A stretch of 64,000 nt of DNA from Haloarchaeobius litoreus. Lineage in GTDB: Archaea > Halobacteriota > Halobacteria > Halobacteriales > Natrialbaceae. The position numbers and the translations under genes were made by a program. The stretch spans positions 992,001-1,056,000 of the forward strand of contig NZ_JANHJR010000001.1 in assembly GCF_024495425.1 (NCBI RefSeq), read 5' to 3'. The notes under the pieces were generated by a model. The model worked only from the letters and a program-made list of their open reading frames with translations. It was not told the origin of the DNA and did not search any database. Positions 51,904 through 61,082 of this stretch are shown piece after piece (the first letter of the stretch is position 1; each line of letters opens with the position of its first letter).

Positions 51904-54900
51904 ATGACCGACGGGAACCGCATCACCGCAATCCTCACCGACCGCAGTCGCGCAGTCGTCGCGGTCCTGCTCGTCCTGACCGCCCTCGTCGGAGCCGGCG
52001 TCCCGATGGTCGAACAGGAGACGTCGCTCGACCAGTTCCAGGGCGACACCGCCGAATCGGCCGCTCAGGACTACGTCGACGCCAACTTCTCGACCGACGG
52101 CGAGGGAGCCGTGACACAGATAATCGTCACCGACCCGGACGGTGACGTGCTCGACCGCGGGTCGTTGCTGGCCACCCTCGACTACCAGCAGACAGTGGTC
52201 GCGAACCAGACGGTTCAGGGGTCGCTCGCCGAGAACGAGACCGGTCGCAGCATCGCATCGGCCGTCGGCACCCGCGCGGTCGTCGAGGAACGCGCGGCGA
52301 GCCTCGCCGCACGGGAGACCGAGCTGAACCGGACCGCCGACGCGCTGGAACGGTCGCTCCTGACACTCGAATCCAACCCCAACGTGAGCGTGGAGACCGC
52401 CTTCGAGTCTGTCGAAGCGAACACCTCGGTCGCGCTCGACACCGTCGACTATCGCACGTTCGAGAACTCGGCACGGACGCTACGGGACGAGTCGACGAAC
52501 GCGACGTCCCGAGAGCGGGCCCTCCGGAACGGCTCCGTGGGCCTGCTCGAAACCGAGTACGACGCTCTCGCCACGGACTACGCGGCGCTCTCTGAGCTCG
52601 ACCCCTCGCTCTCCCGCCAGCAGACGGCGCTCGCGGACCTGAACGAGACTGAGCTGGAGTCGCTGCTCGCCGTCGTGCTCGGCGGCGGCAGCGGCGACGA
52701 CGGAGCCGCCGGCGGGCGGTCGCTCGCCCTGCTCCCGACGGGCTTCGAACCCGGTGCGACCGAGGCGAACGCGACGCTCGTGCTGTTCCACCAGGCAGTC
52801 GAGGGTGGAGGGCCAGCCGCGGGGTCCGCACCGGACTCGCTCGTCGACGCGGAGCTCGCGATGGAACGTCTCGCAGACGACGCCGAGGCATCGTATCTCG
52901 TCTTCGGAAGCGGCATCGTCGCCGAGGAGACCACCGACTCGATGGTCGACAGCATCCTCCTCGTCGGGCCGCTCGCGGCCCTGTTCGTCGTCGTCGTGCT
53001 CGCGTTCGCCTACCGTGACCTGCTCGACATCCTGCTCGGGATCGCCGGCGTCGGGACCGTCCTCGTCTGGACGTTCGGCGTGATGGGCTGGGTCGGCATC
53101 GACTTCAACCAGCCGTTCATCATCGTCGTCGTCCTGCTCATCGGGCTCTCCATCGACTACGCGATCCACCTGGTGATGCGCTACCGCGAGGAGCGCGCCG
53201 GCGGTGTCGACCCCCGACCCGCCATGCGGACAGCCCTCGGGAGCGTCGGTGTCGCTCTCCTGTTCGTCACCGTCACGACGGCCATCGGGTTCCTCGCGAA
53301 CGTCGCCAGCCCCCTCTCGGTGTTCCGGCAGATCGGCGTCGTGAGCGCCATCGGCATCGTCTCGGCGCTGGTCGTCTTCGGCGGGCTCGTCCCCGCGGTC
53401 AAGCTCGAACTCGACGAGTGGCTGCTGTCTCGTGGCAACCGGCGCGACCAGCCCGCCCTCGGCTCCGAGGGCAGTCCGCTCGGACGCACGCTGGCGGTCG
53501 GGGCCACGCTCGCCCGCCGCGCACCGGTCGCCGTCCTCGTCGTCGCGGTCCTCCTCAGCACGGCCGGTGCGTACGGGGCGACGCAGGTCGACACCAGCTT
53601 CAGTGAGTCCGACTTCCTCGCCGAGGACCCCGACCAGTGGCTCAAGGACCTCCCCGAACCGTTCGCGCCCGGCGACTACAGTGCCAAGCGCGGGATGGAC
53701 ACGCTCAACGACCGCTTCGTCCGGCAGGACACCGAGGCGACCGTCCTCGTCCGGGGCGACGTTGCCGACCCCGAGACGCTGGACCGCCTCGCCGACGCCG
53801 AGGCGGACGCTGCCGGTCGCTCGACGACCCAGACCTACGCCGGCGGCGAGACCGCCATCACCAGCCCGCTCACCGTGATGGAGTCGGTCGCCGCGGAGAA
53901 CGAGTCCTTCGCCGCGACCCTGCACGAGAGCGACACCGACGACGACGGCACCCCCGACGAGAACGTGTCGGCCGTGTTCGACGCGCTCCACCGGTCCGCG
54001 CCCGACGAGGCCGCGCAGGTGCTCCAGCGTACCGACGACGGCGAGTACGTCGCCGCACGCATGGTCGTCTCCGTCGACGGCAGCGCCTCGGGCAGCGCGG
54101 TCACCGAGGACGTGCGCGAGGTCGCAGCGACGGTCGAGGGCGACAGCGTGACGGCGACGGCGACCGGCCAGGTCGTCATCAACGCCGTCACCGCCGACCA
54201 GCTGCTCGAGACCGTCATGGAGGGGCTCGTCGTCGCGCTCGTCGTCGTGTTCCTCTTCCTCTCGCTCGTCTACCGCGTCAGCGAGGGCAGCGCGTCGCTC
54301 GGCGCTGTCACGGTCGTCCCCGTCGCGTTCACCGTGACCTGGATACTCGGCTCGATGGCGCTGCTCGGCGTCCCGTTCAACATCGTCACCGGGCTGATAA
54401 CCAGCCTGACGATCGGACTCGGCGTCGACTACAGCATCCACGTCAGCGAGCGGTTCAACCAGGAGCTGGCGGCGACCGGCTCGGTCGATGCGGCGCTCGT
54501 CGAGAGCGTCACCGGCACCGGCGGCGCGCTGTTCTCCTCGGCCGCGACGACGGCGAGCGGATTCGGCGTGCTCACCGTCTCGCTGCTGCCGTTCCTCCAG
54601 TCGTTCGGGGTCATCACCGCGCTCACCATCGTCTTCTCGTTCCTCGCGAGCGTGTTCGTGCTCCCGAGCCTGCTGGCGCTGTGGGCGCGCTGGGGCGGCC
54701 AAGGGAACCTCGACGCGACCGCCGAGTTCCCGTTCGGCCCGGAGACGGACGACCCGGCGATGCCGGCGGACGGACCGGGAACCGACGAGACGGAGCCGAC
54801 AGCCGGCGACGGCCTCTCGGCGACCAGAACCATCCCGGACCCGCTGACGACGGCACACGCCGACTCCGAGGTCTCCGTCGTCATCGCCGGAGCGGTGGGC

Positions 54901-55341
54901 CGCGTGCGGCTGCGGGAAGCCGTGCCGGGACCGTACGAGGTGACGGCGGTGTCGCCGGAACCAGTGGAACTGGTCGAACGAACGGACGGGTTCTACGCGC
55001 TCTGGGACGCTGGAGAGCACGACCAGTCGCTCCGAATCAGCTACGAGACGAGACATCCAGCCGATGCACGGGACGGCGACACCGTCACCGTCGACGGCGA
55101 GGTCGCGACCGAGGCCGGCAGTCGACCCGTCGGTGGCGACGCCGAACTCGTCCACGTCGACGACGTGTTCCAGCGCGTCCTCGAACGCGGCGAGGCCTGG
55201 GACGAGGACGTCCAGGCCGCCGCGGACCGGCTGTCCGCGGGCGAGATGACGGAGCGGGAGTTCGAGCGCGTCTGTCGGGTGTGGCTCGGGCGCGAGCGGA
55301 CCGGCGGGTCGAACCGAGCGGTGCCGGTGTCCGAGGACTGA
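51904..55341 (+). CDS. RND/MMPL-type transporter with a C-terminal cytosolic extension
   Basis: 1145 residues from ATG 51904 (a GTG nine bases earlier is possible). Two RND repeats: each has a first helix (about 17-37 and 540-560), a large outer domain, and a five-helix bundle. Proton-relay motifs are GLSIDY (about 414) and GLGVDY (about 839). The first outer domain is coiled-coil rich. The last about 200 residues after the final helix form an extra hydrophilic domain: a Pro/Asp-rich linker, a beta-rich unit with VVIAGAVGRVRLREAVPG, then a helical part with ERGEAWDEDVQ. This exporter of lipids or drugs is probably controlled by the adjacent TetR. Confidence 0.85.
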   Translation: MTDGNRITAILTDRSRAVVAVLLVLTALVGAGVPMVEQETSLDQFQGDTAESAAQDYVDANFSTDGEGAVTQIIVTDPDGDVLDRGSLLATLDYQQTVVANQTVQGSLAENETGRSIASAVGTRAVVEERAASLAARETELNRTADALERSLLTLESNPNVSVETAFESVEANTSVALDTVDYRTFENSARTLRDESTNATSRERALRNGSVGLLETEYDALATDYAALSELDPSLSRQQTALADLNETELESLLAVVLGGGSGDDGAAGGRSLALLPTGFEPGATEANATLVLFHQAVEGGGPAAGSAPDSLVDAELAMERLADDAEASYLVFGSGIVAEETTDSMVDSILLVGPLAALFVVVVLAFAYRDLLDILLGIAGVGTVLVWTFGVMGWVGIDFNQPFIIVVVLLIGLSIDYAIHLVMRYREERAGGVDPRPAMRTALGSVGVALLFVTVTTAIGFLANVASPLSVFRQIGVVSAIGIVSALVVFGGLVPAVKLELDEWLLSRGNRRDQPALGSEGSPLGRTLAVGATLARRAPVAVLVVAVLLSTAGAYGATQVDTSFSESDFLAEDPDQWLKDLPEPFAPGDYSAKRGMDTLNDRFVRQDTEATVLVRGDVADPETLDRLADAEADAAGRSTTQTYAGGETAITSPLTVMESVAAENESFAATLHESDTDDDGTPDENVSAVFDALHRSAPDEAAQVLQRTDDGEYVAARMVVSVDGSASGSAVTEDVREVAATVEGDSVTATATGQVVINAVTADQLLETVMEGLVVALVVVFLFLSLVYRVSEGSASLGAVTVVPVAFTVTWILGSMALLGVPFNIVTGLITSLTIGLGVDYSIHVSERFNQELAATGSVDAALVESVTGTGGALFSSAATTASGFGVLTVSLLPFLQSFGVITALTIVFSFLASVFVLPSLLALWARWGGQGNLDATAEFPFGPETDDPAMPADGPGTDETEPTAGDGLSATRTIPDPLTTAHADSEVSVVIAGAVGRVRLREAVPGPYEVTAVSPEPVELVERTDGFYALWDAGEHDQSLRISYETRHPADARDGDTVTVDGEVATEAGSRPVGGDAELVHVDDVFQRVLERGEAWDEDVQAAADRLSAGEMTEREFERVCRVWLGRERTGGSNRAVPVSED

Positions 55342-55344
55342 CCG

Positions 55345-55570
55345 GGGTTCAGGCCAGTCGAGGTACCCGGTGGTCCGCCGTCTCGTTCGACGAGGACACG
55401 AAGCCGATACCCACGGCTGTCGTGGTTCAGTACCATGCAGTTCCGCAGAACCGTCTGGGCGTCGGTGGTGACGAAACAGCCGCCGAGCAACGCGCTACCG
55501 GCACCACCAGCCGTTGCGAGGACCGCTCGTCGTTGCAGACCGTCCGTCAGCTGCGATTGGAGGGCGCGGC
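55345..55570 (-). pseudogene. Remnant of a Tat lipoprotein gene
   Basis: On the minus strand the gap above the RND stop reads QRRAVLATAGGAGSALLGGC, a Tat motif followed by a lipobox, then CMVLNHDSRGYRLRVLVERDG, like the N-terminal beta strand of small haloarchaeal lipoproteins. No ATG, GTG or TTG precedes the signal in frame, and the frame runs on into the antisense of the RND gene without a natural end. So it looks like a decayed or truncated gene, not an active one. Confidence 0.5.
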
Positions 55571-55581
55571 GGTGGTTCGGC

Positions 55582-56850
55582 TCAGTAGTCGATGGCCGTG
55601 ATCTCCTCGACGGGCCACTGGCTCAGTATCTCGACGCCGTCCTCGCGGACGACGACCATCTCCTCGACGCGGACGCCCTGGCGGTCCGCGGGCTCCATCG
55701 TCTCGACGGCCATCGTCATCCCCTCCTCGATCTCGATGGGGTGGTCCGGGGAGAGGCCACGCCAGATGAGCGGCACCTCGTAGAGCTGGAGGCCCAGCCC
55801 GTGTGCCCAGTGGTTCGTCGTCATCTGCCAGTGGTCGGTCGCGCCGTACCAGTCGGCGTGCTCGCCCTCCATGTCGGGGAAGCCCTTGCAGATCTCGTCG
55901 GTGGTCGCGCCCGGCTCGATGCGGTCGAGCACGTCGTAGAGGTTGTCCACCGCGGTCTCGTAGGCGTCCTGCTGGGCCTGCGTCGGCTCGCCCAGGGAGA
56001 ACGTCCGGTAGTAGCACGACCGGTAGCCGAGGTAGCCGATGTTGTAGAAGTCGGCGTAGACGATGTCGCCCGGGCGCATCATCCGGTCGGTCGTGTTCGC
56101 CTGATGCTTCGGCCAGGTGTTCGGGCCGGACGTGACGTAGCCGCCCTGGGCCATCGCGCCGTGACGCCAGATCTCACGGACCGCGTCGCCCCAGACCTCG
56201 GACTCGCGCTTGCCCGGCGCGGCGTTCTCGACGATCTGCTGGAAGCCCGCCTCGCAGATGGCCGCGACCATGCGCAGGCACTCGATCTCGTCGTCCGTCT
56301 TTATCTTCCGGGCGTCGTGCATCAGGTCGACGCACTCCTTCGTGCGAACGTCGACGCCGTCGTTCTCGAACGCGTCGATGAGCCCCATGTTGCCCACGTC
56401 GAGGCCCATCGGCTCCTTGTGGACGCCGTACTCCTCCATCGCCTCGTAGACGAGGTCGGCCATCTTCTGCTTGAGCCAGCTGCGGGCGGAGTCGCGGCCG
56501 GACGCCCGCGGGACGTTGCCGAGACCGGGGCAGGCGTAGCGGATGTCGTCGAGCCACGGACAGTTGAACCGCTGGTTGCTCGCGTGGTCCGCCGTGTCCC
56601 AGTGGACGATGTCGCCGTCCTCCGTGAGCAAGGTGTAGTGGTCCGCGCCGGAGCCGCCGGTCATCGCCAGCCCGGTGACGTAGCGGATGTTCGGGTCCGA
56701 CACGAGCAGCATCGACCCCATCTCGGAGTCCTCCAGGCGCGCGAGCGCCTTCGCGTAGCGTTCCTCGCGGAGCCGCTTCACGTCGATGCGCTCCTCCCAG
56801 TCGACCGCCTGGGTTCCCCGCGTTCCCTCCATGAACGTGCGTTCGTACAT
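55582..56850 (-). CDS. M24-family (Xaa-Pro peptidase/creatinase-like) protein lacking one metal ligand
   Basis: 422 residues from ATG 56850. The creatinase-like N-terminal domain is followed by the pita-bread domain. D267 (in YADFYN), H350 (HWAHGLGL), E383 (VETMEP) and E396 (VRVEEM) align with four metal ligands, but the second Asp (SDxTRTF) is C279 in SCYYRTF. Creatinase itself works without metal, so a creatinase-like or lyase activity is as likely as peptidase. Promoter TATA-like sequence lies near 56871-56881 (minus). Confidence 0.78.
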   Translation of the reverse strand: MYERTFMEGTRGTQAVDWEERIDVKRLREERYAKALARLEDSEMGSMLLVSDPNIRYVTGLAMTGGSGADHYTLLTEDGDIVHWDTADHASNQRFNCPWLDDIRYACPGLGNVPRASGRDSARSWLKQKMADLVYEAMEEYGVHKEPMGLDVGNMGLIDAFENDGVDVRTKECVDLMHDARKIKTDDEIECLRMVAAICEAGFQQIVENAAPGKRESEVWGDAVREIWRHGAMAQGGYVTSGPNTWPKHQANTTDRMMRPGDIVYADFYNIGYLGYRSCYYRTFSLGEPTQAQQDAYETAVDNLYDVLDRIEPGATTDEICKGFPDMEGEHADWYGATDHWQMTTNHWAHGLGLQLYEVPLIWRGLSPDHPIEIEEGMTMAVETMEPADRQGVRVEEMVVVREDGVEILSQWPVEEITAIDY

Positions 56851-56976
56851 GGACCATGCTACCGCCAGTAGGCATATCAAACTACGGGCGCTCCCCGGTC
56901 CCTGCTGGCACTTCTCATGGTCGCCGGCAGCTTGACGGACTGGAAACCTTTTCGGGTTCGACGACCTGTACTCTGT

Positions 56977-57489
56977 ATGATTTCACAGCTGACCAGCATC
57001 GCCCTCCAGTCCGGGTTCGACCCCGACCCGAGCGGCCTCGACGTAGCCGTCAACCTCGGCGGGTCGGCCGTCTCGGCGTTCCTGACGACGCTCGTCGTCG
57101 GAGCGATCATGGTCGCACTCGCACCCGACTACACGAGGCGGATGATGAACGCGGTCCGCGAGGACGCCGTCGGCTCGTTCGTCTACGGGCTCGTCCTGCT
57201 CCTCGGGCTCGTCGTCGCCATCGTCCTGCTTGCCGTCACCATCATCGGCATCGTGCTCGCCATCCCCCTCGCCCTCGTCGCGAGCCTCGTCTGGGCGGTC
57301 GGCGCGGCCATCGGCTACCTCGCCATCGCGGAGCGACTCGTGAAGCCCGAGCCCGACGAGTGGCTCGGACCGCTCCTCGTCGCCGCCGGGCTCAACGGTC
57401 TGCTCGTGCTGACCGGCATCGGTGGCATCGTCTCCTTCTGCATCGGTGCGGCCGGCTTCGGCGCGGTGCTTCGGGACTGGCTGGACTAG
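56977..57489 (+). CDS. Membrane protein with four or five glycine-rich helices
   Basis: 170 residues from ATG 56977. A short polar start precedes hydrophobic helices (about 32-50, 68-88, 90-112, 127-152). The start is chosen because the upstream in-frame region is basic and unconserved. A YGLVLLLGLVVAIVLL core resembles haloarchaeal membrane proteins of unknown role. No catalytic motif. Confidence 0.6.
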   Translation: MISQLTSIALQSGFDPDPSGLDVAVNLGGSAVSAFLTTLVVGAIMVALAPDYTRRMMNAVREDAVGSFVYGLVLLLGLVVAIVLLAVTIIGIVLAIPLALVASLVWAVGAAIGYLAIAERLVKPEPDEWLGPLLVAAGLNGLLVLTGIGGIVSFCIGAAGFGAVLRDWLD

Positions 57490-57548
57490 CCGGAACGCCT
57501 GCCGGCACCCGAATTGGTTTGTCGCCGTCGCACGTGTGTCCCGACCAC

Positions 57549-58031
57549 ATGACCCACGACGTGCCCATCCGGGTCGACCACGTCGGCATCGCCGTCGAAT
57601 CGGTCGCCGACGCCGAACCGGTGCTGCTCGCGCTCGGCTGCGAGAAGCTGAACGACGAGACCGTCGAGGACCGCTTCCGCTGGGTGTACTACCGGCTCGG
57701 CGACGCCTCACGGGTCGAGCTCATCGAGCCCATCGAGGACGACAGCTTCCTCACGAGGTTCCTGACCGAGAACGGGCCGGGACTGCACCACATCACGCTC
57801 GAGGTGGCGGATCTCGACACCGTCGCGGACTCGCTCGAGGCCGAGGGGCTGCGGGTCGTCGACCGCGCCGAGTTCGACACCTGGACGGAGGCGTTCGTCT
57901 CGCCCGCGAACCCGACGGGGACCCTGTTCCAGCTGATGGAGTACCACGAGGACTACCCCGAGGGACGGGATCCGCCCGAGGAGCTGTTCGTCAACGGCGG
58001 CCGCGTCGAGGAGGTGGCGGTCCATGAGTGA
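57549..58031 (+). CDS. VOC protein, methylmalonyl-CoA epimerase-like
   Basis: 160 residues from ATG 57549. HVGIAVESVADAEPVL (first ligand His), LHHITLEVADLD (second His) and GTLFQLMEY (Glu) follow the epimerase plan. It would interconvert (R)- and (S)-methylmalonyl-CoA or a similar thioester. Overlaps the PaaI-like thioesterase start by eight bases, so co-expressed; no mutase is nearby. Confidence 0.8.
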   Translation: MTHDVPIRVDHVGIAVESVADAEPVLLALGCEKLNDETVEDRFRWVYYRLGDASRVELIEPIEDDSFLTRFLTENGPGLHHITLEVADLDTVADSLEAEGLRVVDRAEFDTWTEAFVSPANPTGTLFQLMEYHEDYPEGRDPPEELFVNGGRVEEVAVHE

Positions 58032-58458
58032 CGAGACGGAGACCGGTGGCGACGACGGTGCCGAGGAGGTGCCAGCGGAGGTCCGCGAGCGCATCGAGTC
58101 CGACCCGTTCTGCGAGAAGCTGGGTATCGAGCTCGTGGACCTCGGCCCGGGGACGGCCACGCTGGAGCTGACCGTCACCGAGGACATGCTGAACTTCCAC
58201 GGGACGCCACACGGCGGGGCTGTGTACTCGCTCGCGGACGCTGCCTTCGCCGCCGCCTCGAACTCACACGGCACGACGGCCGTCGCACTGGAGACCAACA
58301 TGAGCTACCTCGACGCCGTCGATGTCGGCGACACGCTCCGCGCCGAGGCCCGAGAGACCCACATGGCGGGCCGGACCGCGGAGTACCAGATACCCGTCAC
58401 GGACGACGGCGACCGGGTCGCAACGTTCCGGGGCCGCGTCTACCGGTTCGTGGACTGA
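58024..58458 (+). CDS. PaaI-like acyl-CoA thioesterase
   Basis: 144 residues. Hotdog fold with NFHGTPHGGAVYSLADAAFAAASNS (about 59-83), which carries the HGG and catalytic Asp of hydroxyphenylacetyl-CoA thioesterases. An acidic N-terminus of about 22 residues precedes it. Likely removes dead-end CoA esters. Paired with the VOC epimerase-like gene and followed convergently by RidA. Confidence 0.85.
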   Translation: MSDETETGGDDGAEEVPAEVRERIESDPFCEKLGIELVDLGPGTATLELTVTEDMLNFHGTPHGGAVYSLADAAFAAASNSHGTTAVALETNMSYLDAVDVGDTLRAEARETHMAGRTAEYQIPVTDDGDRVATFRGRVYRFVD

Positions 58459-58482
58459 GGCCGTCGTCTCCCGGCGGCCGCT

Positions 58483-58872
58483 CTACTCCACGACGACCGC
58501 CTCCGCTTCTACCTCGACCAGCATCGCGTCGTCGACGAACCCCGCGACCTCGACCATCGTCGACGCCGGGCGGACATCCGCGAAGAACTCGCCGTGTGCG
58601 CTGCCGACCTGCTCCCAGTCGCTGGCGTCGGCGACGAACATCCGTGTCCGGACCACGTCCGAGAGCGATGCGTCCGCGTCTTCGAGTGCGGACTCGACGT
58701 TCCGGAACGCCTGCATCGTCTGGGCGTACGGGTCGCCCTCGCCGACGACCTCGCCGTCTTCGTCGGTCGCCGTCGTCCCCGAGACGACGACGCGGTCACC
58801 GACGCGGACCGCCCGCGAGTAGCCGACCGTCGATTCCCACTCGGTGCCGGAGGAGACGTGTGTGCGACGCAT
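58483..58872 (-). CDS. RidA-family enamine/imine deaminase
   Basis: 129 residues. RidA fold: [12 protein letters not shown], a [20 protein letters not shown] helix and [13 protein letters not shown]. The expected Arg (R100-type in RTRMFV) is present. It hydrolyses reactive enamines from amino-acid metabolism. Single gene; the gap to paaK (58873-59005) shows nothing else. Confidence 0.85.
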   Translation of the reverse strand: MRRTHVSSGTEWESTVGYSRAVRVGDRVVVSGTTATDEDGEVVGEGDPYAQTMQAFRNVESALEDADASLSDVVRTRMFVADASDWEQVGSAHGEFFADVRPASTMVEVAGFVDDAMLVEVEAEAVVVE

Positions 58873-59005
58873 GCCTCTCCCGACGGGTGATGACGACAAG
58901 AAGGTACGTGCCGCGGGCGGTCGTCCGCAGACGGTCCCTACAGCGGTGTGGAGTCGGTCACTCCTCGCGGTGTCCCCGGGAACGGAGACCGGGGCGGGGG
59001 AGGGT

Positions 59006-60298
59006 TTATTCCTCCCTGTGGTCGAAGACGCGCTTGACCTTCCCGACCTCCGTGCGCTCGATGACGCCCGGGCCGACGACCTCGACCTCGTCGGGCTTCA
59101 CGTCGAGGACGTCCTGCAGCCGGCTCTCGATGTCCCGTTCGAGCTCCTCGTGGGTCCCGTCGTAGGACTCGTCGTGCTCGACGGTGAGCTCCATCGTGTC
59201 GAGGGTGCCCTCGCGGTAGAGGTCGATGCGGTAGTACGGGGCCACGTCGACCATGTCGACCATGACCTCCTCGATCTGGCTCGGGTAGACGTTGACGCCA
59301 CGGATGATGAGCAGGTCGTCCGCCCGGCCGGTGACGTTGTCCATGCGGACGATGGTGCGACCGCACTCGCACTCCTCGTAGTTCAGGCGGGTCATGTCGC
59401 CGGTGCGGTAGCGGATCATCGGGAACGCCTGCTTCGTGAGCGACGTGATGACGAGCTCTCCCTCCTCGCCCTCGTCGAGCACCTCGCCGGTCGTCGGGTC
59501 GACGATCTCCGGGTAGAAGTGGTCCTCCCAGAGGTGGAGCCCGTCCTGTGCCTCCTCGCACTCGATGGAGACGCCCGGGCCGATGATCTCGGAGAGCCCG
59601 TACACGTCGACGGCGGTCACGTCGAGGGCCTCCTCGATCTCCTCGCGCATCGGGTCGGTGAACGGCTCGGCGCCGATGACGACGCGCTCCAGCGGGAGGT
59701 CCTGGATGTCGACGCCATTCTCCTCGGCGTACTCGGCGAGGTAGAGGCAGTACGACGGCGTACAGGAGAGCACGTCGGACTCCATGTCCTGCAGCATGTC
59801 GAGCTGTCGGGCCGTGTTGCCGCCCCCGGTCGGGATGACGCAGGCACCGAGCTCCTCGACGCCGTCGTGGAAGCCCAGGCCGCCCGTGAACAGCCCGTAG
59901 CCGTAGGAGTTCTGGACCATGTCGCCCTCGCGGACGCCCGCGGCGTACAGCGACCGGGCCATGACCTCGTGCCAGACGTCGAGGTCGTCCTCGGTGTAGG
60001 CGACGATCTTCGGCTTGCCGGTCGTGCCGGAGGAGGCGTGGACGCGCCGGAGCTCGCTGTGGTCGACCGCGAACAGGCCGTCCGGGTAGTTGTCGCGGAT
60101 GTCCTCCTTCGTGGTGAACGGGAGCTTCGAGATCTCGTCGACGCTGTCGATGTCCTCGGGGTCGACGCCCGCCGTCTCGAAGGCATCCCGGTACCACGGC
60201 ACGTTCTCGTAGACGTGCTCGACGGTGTGCTGGAGGCGTTCGTTCTGCAGGTCTCTCAGTTCGTCGCGTGACGCGGTTTCGATGTCGTTGTATGTCAT
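59006..60298 (-). CDS. paaK: Phenylacetate-CoA ligase
   Basis: 430 residues from ATG 60298. [10 protein letters not shown] (88-97) is the AMP-binding motif, [10 protein letters not shown] (about 229-238) the second, and the C-terminal domain ends with the catalytic-lysine region TEVGKVKRV. Short length and EDHFYPEI match PaaK rather than longer ligases. Activates phenylacetate or another aryl acid with ATP and CoA. It is the last gene of the LivHM-LivG-LivF operon, 64 bases after LivF, which couples uptake to activation. Confidence 0.87.
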   Translation of the reverse strand: MTYNDIETASRDELRDLQNERLQHTVEHVYENVPWYRDAFETAGVDPEDIDSVDEISKLPFTTKEDIRDNYPDGLFAVDHSELRRVHASSGTTGKPKIVAYTEDDLDVWHEVMARSLYAAGVREGDMVQNSYGYGLFTGGLGFHDGVEELGACVIPTGGGNTARQLDMLQDMESDVLSCTPSYCLYLAEYAEENGVDIQDLPLERVVIGAEPFTDPMREEIEEALDVTAVDVYGLSEIIGPGVSIECEEAQDGLHLWEDHFYPEIVDPTTGEVLDEGEEGELVITSLTKQAFPMIRYRTGDMTRLNYEECECGRTIVRMDNVTGRADDLLIIRGVNVYPSQIEEVMVDMVDVAPYYRIDLYREGTLDTMELTVEHDESYDGTHEELERDIESRLQDVLDVKPDEVEVVGPGVIERTEVGKVKRVFDHREE

Positions 60299-60362
60299 GT
60301 GTGGTGACTGTGAGCGTTCGGTGAGTCGTTTCGCGTGCTGTACCGTAACGATTTGGTGAGGG

Positions 60363-61082
60363 TCACATGCTGACGCCGAGGTGTCTGTCTCGAACCTCCT
60401 CGTCCGCATCCAGCTCCTCCGGCGTGCCCTCGTAGACGATGGTGCCCTTGTCGAGGATGTAGACGCGGTCCGCCAGCGCGGAGGCGACGGCCACGTTCTG
60501 CTCGACGAGCAGGACTGTGATGCCCTCCTCGTTGAGCTCCCTGACGAGGTCGGCGACGCGCTCGACGATGATGGGCGCGAGCCCCTCCGTCGGCTCGTCC
60601 AGCAGGAGCAGGTCCGCTCCGGCGACCAGCGCTCGCGCGATGGCGAGCATCTGCTGTTCGCCGCCGGAGAGGTCGGTCCCCCGGCTGTGCTTGCGCTCGC
60701 GGAGGTTCTCGAAGGCGTCGAGCTCCCAGATGTCCTCGACGCTGCGTCGATGGGCGGTGTCCGCGCCGCCGAACCGGCCCATCTTCAGGTTCTCCGTGAC
60801 CGTGAGCCCAGGGAAGACGCGCCGTTCCTCCGGGACGAAGCCGATGCCGTCGCGCGCGACCGCCTCCGACGACGACTCCGTGATGTCCTCGCCCCGGAAG
60901 CGTATCTCGCCGGCGGTCGGCTGGACCACGCCGACGATGCTCCGGAGCGTCGTCGTCTTGCCGACGCCGTTGCGGCCGACGAGCGTGACGACCTCGCCCT
61001 CCTCGACGTCCATCGTGACGCCGGAGAGCACCTCCGTCTCGCCGTAGCCCCCGTGGACGTCGTCCAGTTCGAGCAGGCTCAC
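60363..61082 (-). CDS. livF: ABC ATPase LivF (second set)
   Basis: 239 residues. Walker A GRNGVGKTT (about 36-44), signature LSGGEQQMLAIARA (about 134-147) and Walker B LLLLDEP. Like LivF1 but with a shorter start. Its ATG overlaps the LivG stop (ATGA). Confidence 0.9.
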   Translation of the reverse strand: MSLLELDDVHGGYGETEVLSGVTMDVEEGEVVTLVGRNGVGKTTTLRSIVGVVQPTAGEIRFRGEDITESSSEAVARDGIGFVPEERRVFPGLTVTENLKMGRFGGADTAHRRSVEDIWELDAFENLRERKHSRGTDLSGGEQQMLAIARALVAGADLLLLDEPTEGLAPIIVERVADLVRELNEEGITVLLVEQNVAVASALADRVYILDKGTIVYEGTPEELDADEEVRDRHLGVSM

